The notes beneath the pieces were generated by a model that saw only the letters and a program-made list of their open reading frames with translations, did not search any database and was not told the DNA's origin. Shown here one piece after another: positions 18,044 through 26,531 of a DNA stretch of 64,000 nucleotides. Position numbers and translations under genes: made by a program. The DNA is from an uncultured Eubacteriales bacterium (lineage in GTDB: Bacteria; Bacillota; Clostridia; Christensenellales; Aristaeellaceae). Positions within the stretch are counted from its first letter, which is position 1, and the number at the start of each line of letters is the position of its first letter. Location: assembly GCA_902767565.1 (NCBI GenBank), contig CACXHY010000002.1, positions 186,001 through 250,000 of the forward strand. The letters run 5' to 3'.

Positions 18044-19208
18044 TATCAGCCGGAAATGCGGGTTCTCCTCAAAAGGGGCCACGCGGGCGGAACTGAAGAC
18101 CCTCACCGACGACAAGTACACCACCTATCTGAAGGTGAGGGCCGGCGGAGAGATCGCCATCGACGGCAAGGGACAGACGCTGGGCAGCGTCACCCTGCAG
18201 TTCTATGACCGCCCCACGGAGACGGAGATCCTGGCAAAGGTCGGGGACGAGTGGGTCAGCGCGGGCGTGCGGGGGAAATACCTCAGCGACTGGGTGGAAC
18301 TGCCGGAAGGCGCCGCGGCCGTCCGGCTGGTGAACACCTCCGGGGCCCGCATGATGATGGCGGAGGTCACGGTGTTCGGCACCGGCGACCGCCCGGACAA
18401 GAGCCCCGAGTGGCATGACTGCGTCAAGGCGGACCTGATGGTCGTGGCCTGCCACCCGGACGACGAGCTGCTGTGGCTGGGCGGCATGCTCCCCACCTAC
18501 GCGGGGGAGCGAGGCCTGGAGGTCATGGTGATCTACGGCGTGCCCTCCACCCCGCTGAGGCGGCTGGAGCTGCTGGACGGGCTCTGCCACTGCGGCGTCC
18601 GGTGCTATCCGGCCTTTATGAATCTGCCGGACCGCTACTGCAAGACCATGACCCAGGCTTACAAAAACTGGGGAAAGAACAAGATGCACCGGCTGATGAC
18701 GGGCTATATCCGGCAGTATCGTCCGGATGTCATCGTGACGCACGACCTGAACGGCGAGTACGGCCACGGCGGACACCGGGCCATGGCCGACACGGTGTGT
18801 GCGGCCGTGGCGCTGGCTGCGGATGCCGGAAAATATACGGACTCCGCCGGGACCTACGGCGCCTGGCAGGTGAAGAAATGCTATCTGCACCTGTATCCGG
18901 AAGGTCAGATCCGTCTCGACTGGCACCGGCCCCTGACGCGGTTCGGCGGAAAGGACGGCCTGACGGTGGCGACGGAGGCGCTGGCCATGCACCGCAGCCA
19001 GACGGCCCACGGCTGGGCCATGGAGGACGGCGGCGAGATGGACAACAGCGTTTTCGGCCTGTACTTCACGGCGGTAGGACCGGATGAGCGGGGCGGCGAC
19101 CTGTTCGAGCATATCCTGCCGGAGCCCGCAGGGACCGCGCCGGATACCGTCACGCTGGACGGAGAGACGATCGAAGTGATCGAACTGGAGGAAGATGGCG
19201 ATGTATGA
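17961..19208 (+). CDS. Exported PIG-L family deacetylase
   Basis: A 415-residue protein; I choose ATG 17961 behind AAGGA. Residues 1-22 are a signal peptide (MRKWIGALTLLLILTAGLA). Residues about 30-150 resemble a discoidin/carbohydrate-binding beta domain. The PIG-L domain follows, with the zinc motif ACHPDDELLW near 160 and the second site GEYGHGGHR near 270. Relatives remove acetyl groups from GlcNAc-containing lipids or glycans. Export plus the binding domain suggests action on surface or environmental glycans. It overlaps comFC by 83 bp and the GNAT gene by 8 bp. Confidence 0.88.
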   Translation: MRKWIGALTLLLILTAGLAIARAEKAADISRKCGFSSKGATRAELKTLTDDKYTTYLKVRAGGEIAIDGKGQTLGSVTLQFYDRPTETEILAKVGDEWVSAGVRGKYLSDWVELPEGAAAVRLVNTSGARMMMAEVTVFGTGDRPDKSPEWHDCVKADLMVVACHPDDELLWLGGMLPTYAGERGLEVMVIYGVPSTPLRRLELLDGLCHCGVRCYPAFMNLPDRYCKTMTQAYKNWGKNKMHRLMTGYIRQYRPDVIVTHDLNGEYGHGGHRAMADTVCAAVALAADAGKYTDSAGTYGAWQVKKCYLHLYPEGQIRLDWHRPLTRFGGKDGLTVATEALAMHRSQTAHGWAMEDGGEMDNSVFGLYFTAVGPDERGGDLFEHILPEPAGTAPDTVTLDGETIEVIELEEDGDV

Positions 19209-19725
19209 GGGACAGCGGGTGCGCCTGCGGGCCTTTGAGGCGGGAGATCTGGACGCCAACCATGCCTTTGTCAACGACTACGGGACCCTGCGGGGCATGA
19301 TGAGCGGGATCCCCTTCCCCTCCTCCGCTGCGGACGAGCAGCAGTGGCTGAACCAGCAGTCCAGCTACACGCGGGGCGAATACCAGTTTGCCATCGAAGA
19401 CTTCGAGGGGGACCTGGTGGGACGCTGCGGCGTGACCCGGGTGGACTGGAAGAACCGGCTCGGCGAGCTGGCCATCATGATCGGAACGCCCTACCGCGGC
19501 CGGGGCTACGGCACCGAGGCCATGGGGATCCTCTGCGATTTCTGCTTCCGGGAGATGAACCTGCACCGCCTGAAGGTCAGCGTGTTCGCCTTCAACGAGC
19601 CCGCCATCCGCTGCTATGAGGCCAACGGCTTCGTCCGCGAGGGACTGCTGCGGGAGGAACTGTGGCGGGACGGAGCCTACCGGGACGTGGTGATCCTCGC
19701 AAAAATGGCGCCCGCCGCCGGCTGA
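19201..19725 (+). CDS. GNAT family N-acetyltransferase, RimJ/RimL-like
   Basis: I choose ATG 19201, 9 nt after GGAGG (174 residues); ATG 19195 is only 3 nt from that site. Layout is the RimJ/RimL-SpeG type: MYEGQRVRLRAFE, central beta strands GRCGVTRVDWKN, the acetyl-CoA P-loop PYRGRGYGTEAM, and the C-terminal NEPAIRCYEANGF with EGLLREELWRDGAYRD. Likely acetylates an amine on a protein terminus or small molecule; substrate unknown. Confidence 0.9.
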   Translation: MYEGQRVRLRAFEAGDLDANHAFVNDYGTLRGMMSGIPFPSSAADEQQWLNQQSSYTRGEYQFAIEDFEGDLVGRCGVTRVDWKNRLGELAIMIGTPYRGRGYGTEAMGILCDFCFREMNLHRLKVSVFAFNEPAIRCYEANGFVREGLLREELWRDGAYRDVVILAKMAPAAG

Positions 19726-19729
19726 ACCG

Positions 19730-19758
19730 TTGACAGCGGAGGGTTTTGCGCGTAATAT
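19730..19758 (+). promoter_or_regulatory. SigmaA-type promoter for aspartate kinase
   Basis: Perfect TTGACA (19730-19735), 17 bp, TAATAT (19753-19758). Only about 42 nt separate the expected start point from ATG 19807, so there is no room for a lysine riboswitch. Confidence 0.85.
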
Positions 19759-19806
19759 AGGAACGTTCGCCCCGTGAGGCGGATCGGAAAGGTGAGAGAC
19801 GGGATC

Positions 19807-21126
19807 ATGAAGAAGATCGTGACCAAATTCGGCGGAAGTTCCCTGGCGGACAGCGGACAGTTCCGCAAGGTAAAAGAGATCATCGGGATGGATCCGGCGC
19901 GCTGTTATGTGGTGCCGTCCGCTCCCGGCCGGCGCTTTGACGGCGACGACAAGGTGACGGACCTACTCTACCGCTGCCACACCCAGAAGACCGCGGGGGA
20001 CGAGGCCTGGCATGACACCCTGGACGCCATCGCGGGCCGTTATCTCGACATCGCGGAAGAGCTGGGGCTGAAGGCGGACATCAGCGCCGAACTGGACACG
20101 ATCGCCGCCAACATCGACGCCGGGGCTTCCCGCGATTACTGCGCGTCCCGGGGCGAATACCTGAACGGCATCCTGCTGGCGGACTTCCTGGGCTGGCGCT
20201 TCATGGACGCGGCCAAGGTGATCTTCTTCAACGCAGACGGCACCCTCGACGCAGAGAAGACCAACGTGGTGATGATGGCCCTGCTGGCCGACGGCGAACC
20301 CACCGTGGTTCCCGGCTTTTACGGCGTGCTGCCCGACGGACAGATCCACACCTTCAGCCGCGGCGGCAGCGATATCACCGGCGCCATCGTGGCCAGGGCG
20401 GTCCTGGCCGACACCTATGAGAACTGGACCGACGTGTCGGGCTTCCTGATGGCGGATCCCCGCATCGTGCGGAATCCCCGGGAGATCAGCGCGGTCACCT
20501 ATTCCGAGCTGCGCGAGCTGAGCTATATGGGCGCTTCCGTCCTGCACGAGGACGCCATGTTCCCGGTTCACAAGGTGGGCATCCCCACGGTGATCCGCAA
20601 CACCAACAATCCCCTGCACCCGGGCACCCTCATCAGCCTGCACCTGCCGGTGGAACCGGACGTGCCCACCATCTCCGGCATCGCCGGCCGCAAGGGCTTC
20701 AGCGTCGTGGCGGTGGAAAAGGCCATGATGAACAGCGAGCTGGGCTTCGGCCGCAAGGTGCTGCAGGTCTTTGAGGAGGCCGGCATCTCCTTCGAGCACA
20801 TGCCATCCGGCATCGATTCCATCTCCGTGGTGGTCTCGGGCGAGGCCCTGGAGCCCCACCGGGAGGAGATCGTGCGCCGGATCGCCGACCGCACCCAGCC
20901 GGACATGCTGTCTATCCACGACCATATGTCCATCATCGCCACCGTGGGCCGGGGCATGGTCTCCAACTGCGGCACCGCCGCCCGGCTATTCTCCGCCATG
21001 AGCCGCGCGGGCGTCAACGTCCGCATGATCGACCAGGGCTCCAGCGAGCTTTCCATCATCGTGGGTGTGGACGACGCCGACTATGAGCGCACCATCGAAG
21101 CGATCTACAACGAGTTCGTCGGCTGA
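19807..21126 (+). CDS. Aspartate kinase (monofunctional)
   Basis: A 439-residue enzyme starting at ATG 19807. The amino-acid kinase domain begins KKIVTKFGGSSLAD and contains GEYLNGILLA, the FSRGGSDITGA nucleotide/aspartate block and DVSGFLMADPRIV. Two C-terminal ACT domains (about 300-439) provide allosteric control by lysine and/or threonine. It phosphorylates aspartate, the entry to lysine, threonine, methionine and diaminopimelate. The sequence type is the 439-residue Clostridium/YclM-like form, so I leave the lysC/thrD choice open. Confidence 0.95.
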   Translation: MKKIVTKFGGSSLADSGQFRKVKEIIGMDPARCYVVPSAPGRRFDGDDKVTDLLYRCHTQKTAGDEAWHDTLDAIAGRYLDIAEELGLKADISAELDTIAANIDAGASRDYCASRGEYLNGILLADFLGWRFMDAAKVIFFNADGTLDAEKTNVVMMALLADGEPTVVPGFYGVLPDGQIHTFSRGGSDITGAIVARAVLADTYENWTDVSGFLMADPRIVRNPREISAVTYSELRELSYMGASVLHEDAMFPVHKVGIPTVIRNTNNPLHPGTLISLHLPVEPDVPTISGIAGRKGFSVVAVEKAMMNSELGFGRKVLQVFEEAGISFEHMPSGIDSISVVVSGEALEPHREEIVRRIADRTQPDMLSIHDHMSIIATVGRGMVSNCGTAARLFSAMSRAGVNVRMIDQGSSELSIIVGVDDADYERTIEAIYNEFVG

Positions 21127-21184
21127 CGCGGATGATCCCCGGCAGCCTGACACAAGCGCGTGAGACCCGGAAGGAGGCGAGCCC

Positions 21185-22717
21185 GTGACAAACTTCAATG
21201 CCCCTCAGGGGATGCCGCAGACCGGCGGATTTGCTGCGGGCGGCTTCCCGCAGGCCAACGGATACGCTCCCGGACCGCAGCAGACCGGATACGGGCAGAG
21301 CGCGCCGGGCTATACCGGCGGACCTGCGGGCGGATACGGCGCCCCCTACACACAGCCGGGATACACGGGCATGAACCCTCCCGGATACACCACCGGCAGC
21401 ATGCCGCAGGGCGGATATCCGCCCATGCCGGGGTATACCGGAGGGCAGGGCATGCCCGCCGGGCCGATGCAGCCGCAGCAGGGGGAGGAAGAGCCCCAGG
21501 GCTTCGACTATGTGCCGAAGACCCGTGGACCCCGCCGGCGCGTGGCCTGGTGGCACTGGGCCGTGGTGGCGGCCGCCGCGCTGGGCGTGGCCATCTTCGC
21601 CTATATCAGTTTTCGCCCCGAACGGGCGACCACCGCCCTGGTCCGGACGGCGTCCCTGGGTGAACAGTACAGCGGGGACGCCATCGTGGTGCGCGACGAA
21701 GCCGTGTACGACGCCGAGGGCGTGACACAGGTGGAGTACGTGGCGGACGAGGGACAGTGGGTGCGCTACAACACCGAGATCTGCCGCATTTATATCTCCG
21801 GCTATTCCAACACGGCCGTCACCTCCCTGCAGGACGCCCGGGACGCCATCCGCACCTACCAGCGCACCCTGCTCACCTCCGAGACGACGGTGGAGGGCCA
21901 GCGCTACGCGGCGGAGTCCAACGTGCTGCAGAGCGTGCGCCAGATCCGCGACATCATGGGCGGCGCGCCGGGCAACCTGAGCAACCAGGAGGAGATGCTG
22001 ACCGCTGCCGTGCGCGACCGCCAGTCCTACATCCGCAACCGGTACTCGTCGGACCAGCGGCTGACGCGTCTGCTGGAGGACGCCAACGTGGCAGAGCAGA
22101 AGATCGACTCCTACACCCGCCGTGCCAAGGCCATCGAAGAGTGCATCGTCAGCTTCTATGTCGACGGCTTCGAGTACGGGCTGACCATGAACAACTACAA
22201 CACCTTCGACCCGGCCCAGGTCCGCTCCATGATGAACGGACAGAAGCCGGACCTCACGGCTTCCCAGCGGGGCAGGACCGCGATCTACCGCACGATCCGG
22301 GACAACCCCTGGGCCGTGCTGATGCTGGCCGACGACCAGACCTGGAATCCCGTGGAGGGCCAGGAATTCCGGATGAAGCTGGAGACCTTCTCGGACGACC
22401 AGGTGGTCGTGGCGAGGGTGGAATCCTTCCGCCGCACCGGCGGGGAGCTGCTGGTGATCCTGGTGGTGGACAGCGGCGTGTCGGACGTGCTGGACCTGCG
22501 GCAGAGCCGCGTGGAGCTCTACAGCGAGAACACCGCGCTCATCGTTCCATCCCGGGCGATCTTCGTCCAGGACGAGATGGAGGGCGTTGTGGTGCGCTCC
22601 GGCACCGCCGATCTCTTCGTGCCGGTCACCATCATCCGCCGCAGCGGCGATGACGTCTATATCAGCCCGGTCACGGAGGGCTTCCTGTTTGAAGGGCTGA
22701 CCGTGCGGCTGTTCTGA
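21185..22717 (+). CDS. HlyD-like membrane adaptor protein with Gly/Tyr/Pro/Gln-rich N-terminus
   Basis: A 510-residue protein from GTG 21185 behind GGAGG. Residues 1-110 are low complexity, with repeated PGYTG/GGYP elements; one membrane segment spans about 120-143; the outside part has a lipoyl/barrel-like strand region around an alpha-helical hairpin (about 200-300), as in HlyD/periplasmic-adaptor relatives (DEGQWVRYNTEICRIY, EGLTVRLF end). In many Clostridia such a gene precedes yggS-sepF. Its partner transporter is not visible. The low-complexity cytosolic tail resembles that of SepF two genes downstream. Confidence 0.75.
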   Translation: MTNFNAPQGMPQTGGFAAGGFPQANGYAPGPQQTGYGQSAPGYTGGPAGGYGAPYTQPGYTGMNPPGYTTGSMPQGGYPPMPGYTGGQGMPAGPMQPQQGEEEPQGFDYVPKTRGPRRRVAWWHWAVVAAAALGVAIFAYISFRPERATTALVRTASLGEQYSGDAIVVRDEAVYDAEGVTQVEYVADEGQWVRYNTEICRIYISGYSNTAVTSLQDARDAIRTYQRTLLTSETTVEGQRYAAESNVLQSVRQIRDIMGGAPGNLSNQEEMLTAAVRDRQSYIRNRYSSDQRLTRLLEDANVAEQKIDSYTRRAKAIEECIVSFYVDGFEYGLTMNNYNTFDPAQVRSMMNGQKPDLTASQRGRTAIYRTIRDNPWAVLMLADDQTWNPVEGQEFRMKLETFSDDQVVVARVESFRRTGGELLVILVVDSGVSDVLDLRQSRVELYSENTALIVPSRAIFVQDEMEGVVVRSGTADLFVPVTIIRRSGDDVYISPVTEGFLFEGLTVRLF

Positions 22718-22743
22718 GAGGGGGATGCCCTTTGGAGAGATCC

Positions 22744-23433
22744 ATGCTCGAAGCCAATCTTCGGCGCGTGCGGCTTGAACTGGCGGAGGCCGCCGGGGAA
22801 CGGTATCCCGTCCCGAAGCTGGTGGCGGTGACCAAGACCCATCCGCTGGAAGACATCCTGCCCCTGAAGGATCTCGGCGTCTGCGACGTGGGGGAGAACC
22901 GGGTGCAGGAGCTCCGGGAAAAGCTGCCGGCGCTGGCGGAGAATTTTCAGGTCCATCTGATCGGGCGCTTGCAAAGCAACAAAGTCAAGTATATAATGGA
23001 TACGGTATGCATGATCCACTCCCTGGACCGCTGGTCCCTGGCGCAGGAGATCGACCGTCAGGCCGGGCTGCACGGAGTGCGGATGCCGGTGCTGATCCAG
23101 GTCAGTCCGGCCGGGGAGCCGCAGAAGGGCGGCATGCCGCCGGAGGAAGTGCCCGATTTCGCGGCACGGGCCGCAAAGCTTCCGGGCCTGCGGGTGTGCG
23201 GCCTGATGGCGGTCATGCCGGATACCGGTGACGAAGACGTCCTGCTGCCGCTGTTCCGCGGGATGCGCGCCCTCTTTGAACGGGTGCGGGACGCGGCCCC
23301 CGAAGGCGCCGAAATCAGTGAGCTTTCCATGGGCATGTCCGGGGATTACCGTCTGGCAGCGCGCTGCGGCGCCACCATGGTGCGCATCGGCAGCGCCATC
23401 TTCGGCCCCAGACCTTCCCAACTGACCCGCTGA
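22744..23433 (+). CDS. yggS: YggS family PLP homeostasis protein
   Basis: A 229-residue alanine-racemase-N fold protein from ATG 22744 (site GGAGAG); TTG 22732 behind GAGGGGG is a possible alternative. LVAVTKTHP carries the PLP lysine; GENRVQEL, HLIGRLQSNK and GMSGDYRLAARCGATMVRIG complete the family pattern. YggS/YlmE binds PLP and keeps vitamin B6 and amino-acid pools balanced; it has no proven enzyme activity. It is the first gene of the conserved ylmE-sepF-ylmG-ylmH-divIVA order. Confidence 0.95.
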   Translation: MLEANLRRVRLELAEAAGERYPVPKLVAVTKTHPLEDILPLKDLGVCDVGENRVQELREKLPALAENFQVHLIGRLQSNKVKYIMDTVCMIHSLDRWSLAQEIDRQAGLHGVRMPVLIQVSPAGEPQKGGMPPEEVPDFAARAAKLPGLRVCGLMAVMPDTGDEDVLLPLFRGMRALFERVRDAAPEGAEISELSMGMSGDYRLAARCGATMVRIGSAIFGPRPSQLTR

Positions 23434-23465
23434 CGACCCTGATCAGAACGTTAGGAGCTTGCTCT

Positions 23466-24830
23466 ATGGCTTTATCGAAGATCTTCTCCTCGCTGTCGCA
23501 CAAGCTGTCCGACGGCCCCTTTGTGACGGAAGAGCCCAACCTGCCCAGCGGGGGGCATTCCGGCTACCGGCCCGAGGATCTCCGGACCCAGAGCCGCCGC
23601 GCGCGCAGCCAGGCGAAGGGCTATTCCCAGCAGACGGGCGGCGTCGGCGCTCAGCCTTTGGGCTACACGGGATACGGCAGCAACGGGTATCAGGGCACCG
23701 CGCCGCAGCCGGTGGCGGGCGGCACGGGCTCCATGAACGGCTACCCCGGCTCCATGCAGCAGACGGGCATGAACGGCTACCCGGGCCCCATGCAGCAGAC
23801 GGGCATGAACGGCTACCCCGGTTCCATGCAGCAGACGGGCATGAACGGCTACCCCGGTTCCATGCAGCAGTCCGGCATGAACGGCTACCCGGGCCCCATG
23901 CAGCAGACGGGGATGAACGGCTATCCGGGCCCCATGCAGCAGTCCGGCATGAACGCTTATCCAGGAATGGCGATGAACGGGTATCCCGGCGCCGCGCCCC
24001 AGGCCGCTGCGGGCGTCGGAATGGCGATGGGCGGATATGCGGGCGCCGCTCCCCAGGGGGCTTTCGGCATGGGCGCCGCGCCCGGCCCGCAGGGATACGC
24101 CTATCAGGGCGCACCGCAGCCCGCTCAGCCGAAGCCCGCGCCGGGCGCCTCTTTCTACAGCATGGACGGCTATTCCGGCGCCGTGCCCCAGCCCGCGGAC
24201 AACGGCTATCAGCAGAACTGGCCCCAGCGGGAGCAGAAACCCTATCAGTCCAAGTTCCGCCGCGGCTCTCAGCCCGAGCGCGGCCGCCGTTCCCTGTTCC
24301 AGCGCGGACAGGAAAACCGCGGCGCCGGCGCCGGCACCCGGGACACCATGGTCCAGCCGCCGGTCCCTCCCGTTCCGCAGAATCCCGTGGAGGAGCAGCC
24401 CGTCCGGAGCGAGCCGAACATCACCTACATGCCCAACCTCTTTGTTGCGGGAGACGGAGCCGCCTACCGCCATGTGGAGCGCCTGACGCAGCCCATGTCT
24501 GCCTCGACCTGCTATCGGCTGATCGAGTTCATGCGGAACGGGGAGACGGTCATCGTCAACACGGAGCTGATCCAGGACGAGCGCGAGAACCAGCGCTGCC
24601 TCGACCTCCTCTACGGCGCGGCTTACACCATGAACTGCTCCTTCACCCGCATTTCGGTCAAGAGCATCTACCTGATCGCGCCTGCTTCGGTGTCCGTCAT
24701 TTCCTATGAGTCGCTGCGCCAGATGAACGAACAGGACCAGGCGGTCCGCTGGCCTGCTGAAAGCGCGATCATGAGCGGCAGCCGCCCGAAGCACACCCCT
24801 GTCTTCGGCGGGATGCAGCGGGCCGAGTGA
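23466..24830 (+). CDS. sepF: Cell division protein SepF with a very long repetitive linker
   Basis: A 454-residue protein from ATG 23466 behind AGGAG; typical SepF is about 150 residues. The N-terminus MALSKIFSSLSHKL fits the membrane-binding amphipathic helix. Residues about 50-310 are Gly/Pro/Gln/Tyr/Met-rich and include six full copies of a 12-residue unit MNGYPG(S/P)MQQ(T/S)G. The SepF core (about 319-415) has FVAGDGAAYRHVE, the MRNGETVIVNTE strand and RCLDLLYGAAYTM. SepF anchors FtsZ to the membrane. The linker is far longer than usual. Confidence 0.93.
   Translation: MALSKIFSSLSHKLSDGPFVTEEPNLPSGGHSGYRPEDLRTQSRRARSQAKGYSQQTGGVGAQPLGYTGYGSNGYQGTAPQPVAGGTGSMNGYPGSMQQTGMNGYPGPMQQTGMNGYPGSMQQTGMNGYPGSMQQSGMNGYPGPMQQTGMNGYPGPMQQSGMNAYPGMAMNGYPGAAPQAAAGVGMAMGGYAGAAPQGAFGMGAAPGPQGYAYQGAPQPAQPKPAPGASFYSMDGYSGAVPQPADNGYQQNWPQREQKPYQSKFRRGSQPERGRRSLFQRGQENRGAGAGTRDTMVQPPVPPVPQNPVEEQPVRSEPNITYMPNLFVAGDGAAYRHVERLTQPMSASTCYRLIEFMRNGETVIVNTELIQDERENQRCLDLLYGAAYTMNCSFTRISVKSIYLIAPASVSVISYESLRQMNEQDQAVRWPAESAIMSGSRPKHTPVFGGMQRAE
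23733..23990 (+). repeat. sepF: In-frame 36-bp tandem repeat in sepF
   Basis: Six full 36-bp units from 23733 to 23948, each encoding MNGYPG(S/P)MQQ(T/S)G, followed by two degenerate partial units to 23990. Units differ mainly at Ser/Pro and Thr/Ser positions, which suggests recent expansion by slippage or unequal crossing-over. Confidence 0.95.
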
Positions 24831-24839
24831 GGAGTTTTC

Positions 24840-25103
24840 ATGAGAATACTGTTTACGATCCTGTACTGGGCGCTGCATCTGTACAGCCTTGTGCTGCTGG
24901 CCAGGTCCGTCCTTGGCATGCTGTTCCCGCAGGGCAACAAGTGGACCGCGCTGGCGGAGCAGGTCACCGAGCCTGTGCTGGCGCCGGTGCGGAAGCTGCT
25001 GCGGGACCTGTTCCCGAATCTCCCGCCCACCGCTGATTTCTCCCCGCTGGCGGTCATCCTGCTGATCCAGCTGCTGGAGCTGATCGTGGCCAGGCTGACA
25101 TGA
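24840..25103 (+). CDS. yggT: YggT family membrane protein
   Basis: An 87-residue protein with two membrane segments (residues 5-28 and 63-84) and the family's EPVLAPVRKLL segment between them. ATG 24840 follows TGAGGAG. YggT/YlmG proteins belong to the division locus and are linked to membrane and nucleoid organisation; the mechanism is unclear. It overlaps ylmH by 4 bp. Confidence 0.92.
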   Translation: MRILFTILYWALHLYSLVLLARSVLGMLFPQGNKWTALAEQVTEPVLAPVRKLLRDLFPNLPPTADFSPLAVILLIQLLELIVARLT

Positions 25104-25852
25104 TCAGGAGCGACGCCGCCCGACTGGAGGCGCTGCTGCGGGATCAGGCCGTGCGGGCCGCAAGGAGCGGGCGGACCGTGACCGGCCGCTTTCTGCCGGA
25201 GACGGACTGCGGCATGGCGGTGCATCTGGCGAGAGAAGCCGGGTTCTGCGCGTCCTTTGACGGCGGCCATGAAGGTGCCGAACGGGTACAGGTCTGCTTC
25301 CATCCGCGGGAGGACGCGCCGGTGTTCGACGCCGTGTGGATGGAGATCCGTTGGGATCCCCGGGCGCAGACGCCCGATCATCGCGCTCTGCTGGGCAGCC
25401 TGATGGCGCTCGGCGTGGACCGGAGCTTTGCGGGGGACCTGATCGCGGGCGAGGACCGGGCATGGCTCCGCTGCCTTCCGACCCTGGCCGCCATGCTCCC
25501 CGATCAGTGGCATGAGGCAGGCCGGACCGCGATTTCGGTGCGGCTGCCGGAGGATGTGCCCGAGCTGCCGACGCCTGTGGGAAAGAAGCTCCGGGACACG
25601 GTGGCATCGCCGCGCCTGGACGCCGTGCTGGCGGCGGCCCTCGGAAAGTCCCGGGAAAGCGCGGCCGAGCGGGTCCGGCGCGGTGACGTGGCGGTCAACC
25701 ATCACACCGAGGTGCGCGTGGACCGGCAGCTGGCACCGGGGGACCTGCTGAGCGTGCGCGGCTTCGGCCGGATCCGGGTGACCGCGCTCTCGGAGCCGAA
25801 CCGGAAAGGACGTCTTCCCATTCAACTGGAGGTATTTTCCCGGGATCCATAA
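25100..25852 (+). CDS. ylmH: YlmH family S4-domain RNA-binding protein
   Basis: A 250-residue protein starting at ATG 25100, overlapping yggT. The N-terminal part matches the YlmH RNA-binding cap (ADYR-like FLPETDCGMAV, HPRE), and the C-terminal S4 domain (about 170-245) has SPRLDAVLAAALG, VRRGDVAVNHH and GDLLSVRGFGR. YlmH binds the 50S subunit and rescues stalled ribosomes in some Firmicutes; its gene sits at the division locus. Confidence 0.93.
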   Translation: MIRSDAARLEALLRDQAVRAARSGRTVTGRFLPETDCGMAVHLAREAGFCASFDGGHEGAERVQVCFHPREDAPVFDAVWMEIRWDPRAQTPDHRALLGSLMALGVDRSFAGDLIAGEDRAWLRCLPTLAAMLPDQWHEAGRTAISVRLPEDVPELPTPVGKKLRDTVASPRLDAVLAAALGKSRESAAERVRRGDVAVNHHTEVRVDRQLAPGDLLSVRGFGRIRVTALSEPNRKGRLPIQLEVFSRDP

Positions 25853-25893
25853 AACCCTGCGACAGCATCGATCAGGATGAGAGGAGCGTTACC

Positions 25894-26418
25894 ATGAGCG
25901 AGCGGATTACGGTCAATGTGATCGCCAACAAGGACTTTCAGGTCAGACCCATGGGGTACGACCAGGACGAGGTGGACTCCTTCCTGGATGAGATCTGCGA
26001 CGAGCTGGATCGCATCGCGGCGGAGACTGCCGATCTGAAGGAGCAGCTGCGGGAGGCCCAGGCGGCTGCCAGCCGCGCGGCGGTCCAGCCCGCGCCGAAG
26101 CCCGCCGCACCGGCGCCGCAGCCCGCGCCGAAGCCCGCCGCGCCGGCATCCGGCGGAAACGCGGAAGTTATGGGCATCCTCGAACTGGCGAACCGGCTGA
26201 AGGAGGAGACCCTGGCGGAAGCCCGGAAGCAGGCGGAGCAGATCATCGAGAAGGCCAATACGGAAGTCCGGACCCAGATGGGCGGACTGATGGAGGAGCG
26301 CGACAGCCTCACGCACCAGGTGGAGGCCCTGCGCAAAACCGCCGCGGATTACCGCGAGCGCTTTACCGGCCTGCTGAAGGCGCAGCAGGATGCGCTGGAG
26401 AAGATCAGCGACCTGTAA
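25894..26418 (+). CDS. divIVA: DivIVA cell pole/division protein
   Basis: A 174-residue protein from ATG 25894 behind GAGAGGAG. The N-terminal DivI1A domain has the membrane-binding FQVRPMGYDQDEVDSFLDEI block. A first coiled coil (to about 65) is followed by an Ala/Pro-rich linker with AAPAPQPAPKP repeats (about 66-90) and a second coiled coil to the end. DivIVA senses negative membrane curvature and recruits division and pole factors. Last gene before the bidirectional terminator at 26484. Confidence 0.95.
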   Translation: MSERITVNVIANKDFQVRPMGYDQDEVDSFLDEICDELDRIAAETADLKEQLREAQAAASRAAVQPAPKPAAPAPQPAPKPAAPASGGNAEVMGILELANRLKEETLAEARKQAEQIIEKANTEVRTQMGGLMEERDSLTHQVEALRKTAADYRERFTGLLKAQQDALEKISDL

Positions 26419-26483
26419 CAGATACCCGGGTCCCCTGTGTACCGATCACGGACATACGGCGGGGTCCTGCCGGGACCGGGACG

Positions 26484-26522
26484 AAAAAAGAGCGGCGATG
26501 CGATCGCACTGCCGCTCTTTTT
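26484..26522. terminator. Bidirectional intrinsic terminator between divIVA and the left-arm kinase operon
   Basis: AAAAAAGAGCGGC, a 14-nt loop region, then GCCGCTCTTTTT. The stem is followed by T-runs in both directions, so it can end divIVA (+) and the kinase operon (-). Confidence 0.9.
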
Positions 26523-26531
26523 GTCTGTCTG

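Noticed and set aside
19736-19806. Lysine riboswitch before aspartate kinase
   Set aside because: Only about 45 nt lie between the predicted start point and the start codon; no room for the aptamer.
23733-23990. Regular short repeats that could be taken for a CRISPR array
   Set aside because: Units are contiguous with no spacers, stay in frame and encode a 12-residue peptide repeat in SepF.
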